From Thelonectria olida (lineage: Eukaryota; Ascomycota; Sordariomycetes; Hypocreales; Nectriaceae): DNA of 64,000 bases. How positions within the stretch are numbered: the first letter of the stretch is position 1; each line of letters starts with the position of its first letter. The translations under genes were made by a program, and so were the position numbers. Shown one piece after another: positions 56,407 through 64,000 of the stretch. The notes beneath the pieces are model-generated. The model was not told the DNA's origin. It searched no databases and saw only the letters and a program-made list of their open reading frames with translations. Location: the NCBI GenBank assembly GCA_020736575.1, contig JAGPYM010000009.1, forward strand, positions 1,054,001-1,118,000, in the 5' to 3' direction.

Positions 56407-57319
56407 GGTGAATAGCTTGTAGCTGAACTCGACGACCCCACTCGGGCGTGTGCCGTCAAAGACTTAGGTAAGCGTCTAACAGTTGTGTCCCGAGTCGATG
56501 AATGGTACGTTGTCTCCTCTCTTTGAGTCAAGGGCTTGCAGCAGAGGAAGATTGTACGTACGAGAAGCCCTCTTTGCTACATCTTGACCGGGCTTGTTCC
56601 CATGCGAACTGCGGGTCAGAGTCCATGGCACCGGTTTCGGTACGGACACTCTCCATCGGTGCCGCCTCCGATTGGCTAGTCGCCTTGTCATCACGCCCTA
56701 TTGACGGGGCATAGGTAGTTACCTAGGTTATAATGGGGTGAAGTCTTGTATTTGCTCCCTCGACTTTTCTATGAGGATTCTGGTCAAGGTGAAGATGATT
56801 TAATAAGAATAATGCTATGGGTTCTTCGAGTAGGTTGTTCGACCAAAAGTCACAACACATACTCGGCACGGAACTTGAAGATCTGGCTGTAGACACTCTA
56901 TCTTGGGCACAATCTTACTCGGCTGCAAAGAGAACGTGCCTGAATCAGATCACGCTAGCTAATAGGATTGACGTGCCCGGCTCCTACGAATAGATCTCGA
57001 GCACCAACTTCGTACGCCATGTTGACAAGCTGTGGCGACTCTACCCTTGCCAGATCGCATATGCACCTGAAGACCCATTGAGCGTCCCCATCTTGTCGAC
57101 AAGCTTAAGGCGTGGTATCCTCTTGGCCAGGTATTCATTGACAAAGGTGATCAGCAATGGGCGTGTACTGGGCATCTCTTGTCAATGATAGAAAAATAGA
57201 AAAAAGTAGTTAGTCGTACAAAAACGTCCAGTAGAGACCACTCAAAGCATCTCATCCCAATACTCACTTCCAACTTACCATTCCTACTCAACAAGAACTC
57301 CATTTGAGTCCCTGAAACT
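56407..57319. promoter_or_regulatory. Bidirectional promoter: homeobox gene and arrestin-like gene
   Basis: These 913 bases separate divergent start codons, so both promoters should lie here. No ORF with protein-like sequence and no clear named site stood out. Confidence 0.45.
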
Positions 57320-58741
57320 ATGGCAGTCCAGACCAACTGGCTTCGCTCTCGCCGCCATCGAGAAACGGTCCTCAAGCTCGCCATCAACCACCACTTCAAA
57401 TCCAAAATCTACACAACCGGATCAACCATTTCCGGAACCGTCACAATAACTCCCCAACACGACCTCCCCTTCGATGCCTTCCAAATATCACTCGTCGGGA
57501 AGGCCTCCACGCAGGTTGACTTCCTCCGTCCCTGCGCGTCCTTCTCGAACCACATTTTCCTAAAGCTCGACATGCCCACTCCTCGATACCAGCTTCCCCC
57601 GTCCCGTGTCTTCGAGGCTGGAAAGCCTTACCGTCTTCGGTTCGAATTTGTCGTCCCCTCGCAGCTGGGAAGCGCGGCGTGTAACCATCGTTGTAGCGCT
57701 CTTGTGCAGGAACAACACTTGCAACTCCCACCTACAATGGGCCACTTGGACGGCAATGATCAGGCACCAGAAACGGCAAAGATCGAGTATGCAATTACGG
57801 CGCGCATCATTCAGAGGAAACGCTCTGGAAAGGAATCAGTTATCGAAACGAGCCATCCGATCAAGGTATTGCCAGTCTTCTCCGAAGAACCCCCCCTTCA
57901 CATAGTTCCAGACGATAAGAGATATCGTCTCTGCCAGGCAAAGAAGATGCGACAAGGCTTGCTTTCTACGCACAACGGAATTTTACGTGTCTCGGCGATT
58001 CAACCTCGGCCCGTTGAGTTGTCGGTATATACGCTTCGGGCAGCTGGCTCACCAGTGCGACTTGACTTCGAATTCACATCGGTGTCGGCAAACCTGGTCC
58101 CTCCAGATGCTTTCTCTATCGCTGCAAAAGTCACTTCGGCAACCCACTTCTCTCTTGCGCCCATGAAGACTCTCACAAACCTTGGGGACTCGAAAGAGAC
58201 TCTGCCATGTCCTGTGGTGCCGTATCTGACGACGCAGAGTATTGTTGTAGATGATCCAGGACGAATATTTTGGGAACGAAAACTACCAAGTCCCAGGTAT
58301 TCGCGACGAGACTCTGGAAAGTCCGGCGTTAAAGATGAAAGGGACGATTCGAGTTCTGCTTTGATCGAAAACCCAGGCATCGAGGAGTCTAGTCGACATT
58401 CGCACGTCGCCACACTGGACATCCCATTTACTCTTCCCACCTCGAACAAGAACATATTTCTTCCCACTTTTCAATCATGCCTCATCTCTCGAACATACAA
58501 CATCTCAATTACATTGACCATGAGGCCGTCTGGCACGGCCATATCGTTGTCTATTCCCCTCCAAGTCACAACGACCAAGGGCACTATTGACTTGCCTAGC
58601 GTCAGCCCGCAACAAGATGTAAGTCTACCAAAGCCAACGAGATAACGTAAAACAAAAACTAATGGTATCTCGCAGATGCACGGTTGCATGAATCGAGAGC
58701 AAGAAACGTGCGAGCCGCCGCCGTATACTTGCGTGGGATAG
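57320..58741 (+). CDS. Arrestin-like protein with C-terminal PY motif
   Basis: The model is join(57320..58618,58676..58741), 454 aa. The N-terminal arrestin fold is evident ('VLKLAINHHFKSKIYTTGST', 'ISGTVTITPQHDLPFDAFQI', 'FEAGKPYRLRFEFVVPSQL'). The C-terminal half has arrestin_C-like strands ('VATLDIPFTLPTSNKNIFLP', 'YNISITLTM'). A 57-nt intron (GTAAGT...GCAG) leads to a 66-nt last exon ending 'CEPPPYTCVG'. That exon holds a PPxY motif, the ligand for WW domains of Rsp5/Nedd4 ubiquitin ligases. Without the splice, the frame ends in 'DVSLPKPTR' and lacks the motif. Fungal alpha-arrestins bring Rsp5 to plasma-membrane transporters and so drive their endocytosis; which cargo is served here is unknown. 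Confidence 0.88.
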
Positions 58742-61700
58742 TTAAACTCCTGAAGAGGAAGATGTGAAGAAAACCGAGTTCTGGAACCGTTCCGTGATGA
58801 TCTTCGAATCGGAAAGAATGTACCCGAACAGAAAGACGATTCAAAGACTAGTGTCTATAATAATTAATGACTACGCATGATTCCAGGGACACCAGGACAC
58901 ACAGTATTAGGAGATCGGTATTCATTTTGGGCTGGCCCTTCCCAACAACAGCGTACCAAGTAGCTTGGAAGAAGCTTATTAGCAAGCGTCTTGCTTTCAA
59001 CGTCAAAGAAGATGGTCTAGATCCCAGCCATTGCCAACACTCTACCTATCAGAAGCATAGGAGCCCATCCATAATTACTCCTAACAGGTCACGACGCCCA
59101 GTGAAGTGGGGAAACAAGACTGCATCTGCGCATTTGCTTTGTTGCATGTATATCTGCAACGCCATCGTTTTCAGCTCCTTGGTATCGGTCGTAGCTTCGG
59201 GTTAGCCGTATTACTCCCATCTTCCTTCGCGGCATAGTTGGCTTGCCACCCCACGTCTTCCCACGGCGCTACCGTGGTTGGATAATTACCTACTTCCTCG
59301 ACAACATGGAGCTGGATGGGACCTGATGGGAGTACCTTTTGGTAGGCCGCGTAACTCTTTCTGGGCAGTCAATGGGTCTATTACGCGAAAGCAACCCAGC
59401 AAGTGACAGATACGTAGTTCCGGAGAGACAGCACTGTGGGTAAGCTGTAAAGTGAGCGGGCCAGCAGAGAAGAGAGGATTCAGGACTGGATATTATCGCA
59501 CGTGTACGGAGTATGCATATTTCGTAGGCAGACCAAGAATAGGGCTATGCGGGAGCTAATTCCCGCTGAACGGTTTGACATTTTTCTCCGTCAGCAACAA
59601 CGCAGCAGATGCCGGGCATTAATTCAGGTGCGGGCATATCCGACACCATCAAGAGTCGATAATGCGACACAACTCGCCGGGAAAGAGGACGAGGACGAGG
59701 CCCACTGGTGGCCGCGGCGCAAAATAGCAGAGGTAGCGTTGGGTGGTTTCTCGGCTTTTGAGAGCGGCTCCGCTTGAGAATACTGTACTGTAGATATGTA
59801 CTGTGCAAAGTATGACTACAGAATTGAGTAATCAATTTGTTACTTGATATTGCGGCTCTGACCTGTCCTGTCTCGCTCCACTGGCTGCTTGTGTGGTGAG
59901 ACTGCTGGTGTCGACTAGGCTCAATGAGTTGGTTCATGCAAAGATGCGGCTTAATACTCGGACCTCGTGATGCAAGCCCAAGGCTCCAACGTGGCCGGCC
60001 TGTTGAATGTGTCATGGACCTGTCGTCGAAGAGCAAAGGGTCGAGGTTCTTCTGCGGGGAAGAGGAGCGTACACGTGGAGGGCCGATTGGCTGTGTTTGG
60101 CATGGGAGTCTTGGGTCCCCCCCCTGTCGAACGCCCCCAGAGAATGGCTGAGACAGCGAGAAGCGAGAAGAAGCGATCGCTGAACTTGGTAACTGCTGGA
60201 CTGTGAAGACGTTCCTCACAGGGGCAGGTGAAGGACGACGCTGACCGGAGCATATCTCTCGGTCGGGACTTCACCCGAGGCCATGGCATCTCGCCCTGGT
60301 CAGTCACGACACATTAGCTTTAGGGCACGTGTGCGGGCGTAGTAAACAGATGAATGGACAGTGACGACAGGATTTGCAGGTTGTACAGCGTACATAGTAT
60401 GAAGGTGGTTGGGCAGGGACCCCTTTGGGGATGCTAGGTGGCCATTGGGATACACCGGATATCCGTCTTGGGAGCTAGAAGCATCGTCGAAGACGACGCA
60501 GTGGATCAAAGGACCAGGTGAGCGAGGCTTGGCAGGAAGAGCTCAGACCAGGCCAAGATGAGGTTGAAAGCATTGCGTTGAAATTCATCATCATGAAGGG
60601 CGCACAAGGTCCTTGCTGGGCGAGACTAGGGGGCGTTTCACTCGCTGATGATGGCGCAGCTGGGATCTCGACGAGCTGCAGACTAGAGAGATATTAGGCA
60701 GTTGGGCAAGGCAAACAAAGATGTGCTGGGTCTGAGAAAGAGGTGACCAGGCTGGCACGATCCATCTGGTAATGAAGGCCAAAGTGTCTCGTTACGTTAT
60801 TGCATCGTTTCGGAGCGACAATGCATCACAACTCCATCCGCCAATCGAGCACCCGCTCCCCGATACCCGCCTTCCGCTGTACAGTTCAATAGGAAACCAT
60901 GCAGAAAGAAGGCCATGACGATGATGTGATGTGCTGAGGCAGTGGTGGCACGAGACGAGGGGACGTTTACGTACAAGCAAATCTCTTTTATTTCGATGGT
61001 TGGTTGTACGTAACGCAATGATAGAGCTTGTGGATTAGGACCATTATCGCTAAGGGAAAGAGACTCCGAATGCTTTCGCACCCTGAAGGACAGAGACGAA
61101 AGTGACGGTGGATGAGGGATGCTGGACGAGGATGCTGGACGATGATGCTGGCGTTGGAAGATGTCGATTCGGTTCGTATTGGAGATCAACGTCCTTCTCT
61201 CTTGGTTGTAGTCCAGGAGGCGCTGACAAGCCATTGGGCCGCCCAAATTAGTGGCGTTTTAGAAAAGGTGCATTTCCGAGTGCATTGTTATCGTTGAGGA
61301 GCAATTTGGAGACGACAACATACCTAATGCGATCGCATCCACTTGGAGATGGAAAGTTGAAGTTGTGGCGATACGCGCGCTGCGTACTGTATACTTGGTA
61401 ATTACAGGGCGTTAATTATTGGTGAAGAGTTGAGATCGTTCTTGCATAGAAGCTCGAGTGGAAGAAGGAGCAACTGTCGCTCCGCTACTTCTAGAAGCCT
61501 GACAGAAGGAAATAGCCTCCACTGGATGGAATGGAAGGTACGAAATGCCCCTGTGGGACCAAAACGGCAGGTACTCCCTGGAAATCTCGTGGGTGGCACT
61601 TGCACGACAGCCACTGTGGTAGTGCGAGTCTGTCCCACTGAAGGGTCGCCGACAAAGTCACTGAAGGCGGCAGCCAGTAGGCATGTCTTCCGTCTGGGAG

Positions 61701-63580
61701 TGGCGATCGAGTTTCAATAGAGCTGGGGACCCCTCTTGATATTGCTCGTCATGGAAGGATTTGAAAGGCATGTTCCATCACCAAGACTTTGATCATGCAC
61801 GTGTACTGTACATTCGCTGGAGAAGTGTCAAGTATCCGATTGGCTGGCAAGCTGGCTGGCCATGTCGCACATCACCGCTACCATGGATGTCTGGCACGCC
61901 CTACAACGACATGACCGACAAGCAGCCAAGCTCCTCACCTCCTCATTTTCAGGGATACGATGACGAATTGTTCTGCATGTGAGAGTCTATGCAATTCACA
62001 AAAGCACGACTATTATGACATTATTACCGACGCCGCTTACTTACACTTTCACATTCGCTGCTGCAATGACTCAAGGAGCACGGGAATAAGCGATTCAACC
62101 ATGGTGACGATCCAAAAGTTCCCCTCTGGATAAACACGTCCAGACTCGCCCGGCTTCAGTGAGCGGGGTGTGCTGCCCAGGTTGCCTCTTGCAAGACACC
62201 ATCAACTGGCGTCGAGGCCTAGTCCCACACGAGCATTCAAATCAGCCAGTCAAGTCCCAGTACGGGTATGCAAGGTTTCGCGGGAGGCATCTCCGGGAAG
62301 GGAGGGTGAAGGGCCTAAAAGTGAGGCGCTGGAGAGGCGTCGGGACAATCGAAAAGCTTCAATCCTTTCTCGGGTACAGTACGCTTGCTGACAACGCCGG
62401 ACTGAACTATGACTCGGTAACAACCACCGAAGTTATATTCCCGCCCTCAGCGCAACCAATCCGCTATGTAAGGTAGTCTTCTCTTTGCAGCGTCCAATGG
62501 AAGTCAGGGGCGGCTTTTGCTGAAGAAGTTCGTCCCGGCCTTACAGGTACCTTGCCAATGGCGCTGTTGACCCCAACAACCCAAGTACCTGCTGCACACC
62601 CCTGCTGCCGCTACGCCAAATCCAGGAGGTGGGCGGCTTCTAGTGGGCTTCTTCCTGGCTTCCAGTGGCTCCGACTGGTTCCCTGCAGTGGGTTCTTTGC
62701 GCCATCTCCACCATCCTAAACAGAGGCACGCACTGAACTGCGACTTCCCATGCTAGTCCACTGTCCCTGTGCTTGTGTCCCCATTCTCCCACTGGAAGTC
62801 ACCCTTCTTCGCTCTCCTCCAAGTCTCCTCCTCGCCTCTTCGCATCCAATTCGTCTCTTTTGGAGGCACCCCCGGCATTGCTACATGGGTCCTTTCACTG
62901 GCTTCCCCTCTTCGAGCCTTCGTTCCTCTCGTTTATTATCCCCAGTCTCCTCCTCGGCCCCGGTCCTCCTGTCCTGGAAGAACAAAACCCACGCCGTTCC
63001 CACCCTCCACCTCTGTCGCAACTCCGTTACAACCTTGCAATCGACGCCTTCTGCAACTCGAAAGAAGAAAACGACCTTCATCTGCTGCCGATCCACCGAT
63101 CTATTTGTTCTGTGCCGCAACACTTATTCTACCCCCCGCCACTTTCGGCCGCGACTTAAACCGACCGAGACGCTTGCAGAGTAGCACAAACAGCTTGTGC
63201 TTCCACCACTTCACAAAGAACAGTCGCAACCCATATTACACTCGTCGCACGCCGCCATCCTTTGGTCCTATTTTACACCTTGCATGTTAGACTCCATCAT
63301 CCAGCCAAAACAAGACGCATCCTCCCAACTCTCTCGGCAACAGACACTGCCCTCGCTCGGCGACTATACACCTCTTCGGCTGGTTACCCCGAATCGACGA
63401 CACCCGTTCTCAGCGCCACCTTGATGTCTTCGGTGCGCTCAATTTGACCCTCAGCCTCATCCTCGCCATCCCGATTTCATCTCCTCCTCCTCCATAAAGG
63501 CAGCGGCTTGCCGAGCCCGCCGACTGATGTCGTCGCCTACGAGACTCTCCTCACACGCTCCCCGCTTTCCATAAGTCAAG
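58742..63580. other. 4.8-kb upstream region of the phosphate transporter gene
   Basis: No supported gene is visible. Frames of up to 224 codons near 59.5-60.2 kb look random, and frames near 62.75-63.3 kb are translations of a CT-rich leader. CACGTG hexamers occur at 59499, 60072, 60326 and 61798. A 13-base direct repeat (GGATGCTGGACGA) occurs at 61117 and 61130, with a third partial copy. The last ~800 bases are strongly C/T-rich on the plus strand and probably form a long 5' UTR. Confidence 0.5.
61117..61152 (+). repeat. Short tandem repeat, 13-base unit
   Basis: Two exact copies of GGATGCTGGACGA (61117..61129 and 61130..61142) are followed by a partial third copy. Non-coding, of unknown significance. 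Confidence 0.8.
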
Positions 63581-64000
63581 ATGCCCGACATAGACGACGA
63601 GATGTTGCCTCCGCCGGCAAGCCCATATCAGGACCACAGTGATCGTACTTATGGAGGCAACAACGCATTTCACAACTTCTGGAATGATTATTCCCACATA
63701 TCAGATCCGAACCTTCGACGACGCCTGGCCCTCTCCGAAATCGACAAAGTGCCGTTTGGCATGTACCGTACGTGATATTTGAACCTGCGCAACATCGTTA
63801 CTTATCATACAACCCATCCTAACAATTGTTGTAGATGTCCGGGCTATCCTAGTCGCAGGAGTAGGCTTCTTTCTCGACTCCTATGACATCTTCGCCATCA
63901 ACCTCGTTATTAGCCTCCTCGGCGTGGTGTTCTGGGGAGACGAAGACCCTCGAAACGGTTTCGGTGGTAACAATGGTTACTTGCCCGATCCCGTGAATCA
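63581..64000 (+). CDS. PHO84-like phosphate transporter (MFS), N-terminal part
   Basis: The model is join(63581..63767,63835..>64000); the gene runs off the window end. The 67-nt GT-AG intron joins 'DKVPFGMYH' to 'VRAILVAGVGFFLDSYDIFA', the first membrane helix and signature start of the phosphate:H+ symporter branch of the major facilitator superfamily ('GFFLDSYDIFAINLV'). The preceding ~60 residues are a hydrophilic cytoplasmic N terminus ('NLRRRLALSEIDKVPFG'). Only about 118 residues are visible, so high- versus low-affinity type cannot be decided. The upstream CACGTG sites would suit Pho4/NUC-1 control. Confidence 0.88.

Noticed and set aside
1..64000. CRISPR array, prophage, intact transposon or biosynthetic cluster
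   Set aside because: No regularly spaced repeats, integrase/transposase motifs, terminal repeats or PKS/NRPS/terpene genes were seen.

Overview
The window is nuclear DNA from a filamentous ascomycete (Pezizomycotina, most likely a Sordariomycete; Hypocreales would fit, but the genus cannot be fixed by eye). The evidence is short 45-210 nt GT-AG introns with CTAAC-like branch points, CT-rich 5' leaders, dispersed tRNA genes, one of which has an intron, and a fungal gene set: ergothioneine synthase, a HET-domain protein, a WSC sensor, an arrestin-like protein and homoserine O-acetyltransferase. I see no bacterial operon, prophage, CRISPR array, intact transposon or biosynthetic cluster.

Layout. 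0-8.4 kb is gene-dense: the 3' end of Egt1 (+), eIF2B-alpha (-), a NECAP-like endocytic protein (+), a coiled-coil protein (-), a PflX-type radical SAM protein (-) and an unknown 451-aa protein (-). 8.4-13.7 kb holds only tRNA-Asn(GTT). 13.7-24.9 kb has a CSC1/OSCA-type channel (+), a 1300-aa kelch-like membrane protein with a repetitive acidic tail (+), an intron-containing tRNA-Ile(AAT) and a membrane-anchored PI-PLC-X protein (-). 24.9-33.2 kb has no gene I can support. 33.2-41.2 kb has a WSC-domain cell-surface sensor (+), a HET-domain protein (-) and an Ost-alpha/TMEM184 membrane protein (-). 43.1-58.7 kb has THO2 (-), MET2 (+) divergent from it, a homeodomain plus zinc-finger transcription factor (-) and a PY-motif arrestin-like protein (+). 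58.7-63.6 kb is a long upstream region leading to the first two exons of a PHO84-like phosphate transporter (+), cut by the window end.

The genes do not form one pathway. Most are conserved single-copy functions: translation initiation, mRNA export, methionine synthesis, endocytosis and osmosensing. Several concern sensing at the cell surface and membrane traffic (CSC1-like, WSC sensor, kelch membrane protein, PI-PLC, NECAP, arrestin, phosphate transporter). The longest gene-free tracts lie upstream of, or beside, the membrane and sensor genes. Exon structures were joined by hand from reading frame, GT/AG sites and family motifs. For every spliced gene the exon lengths sum to a whole number of codons.
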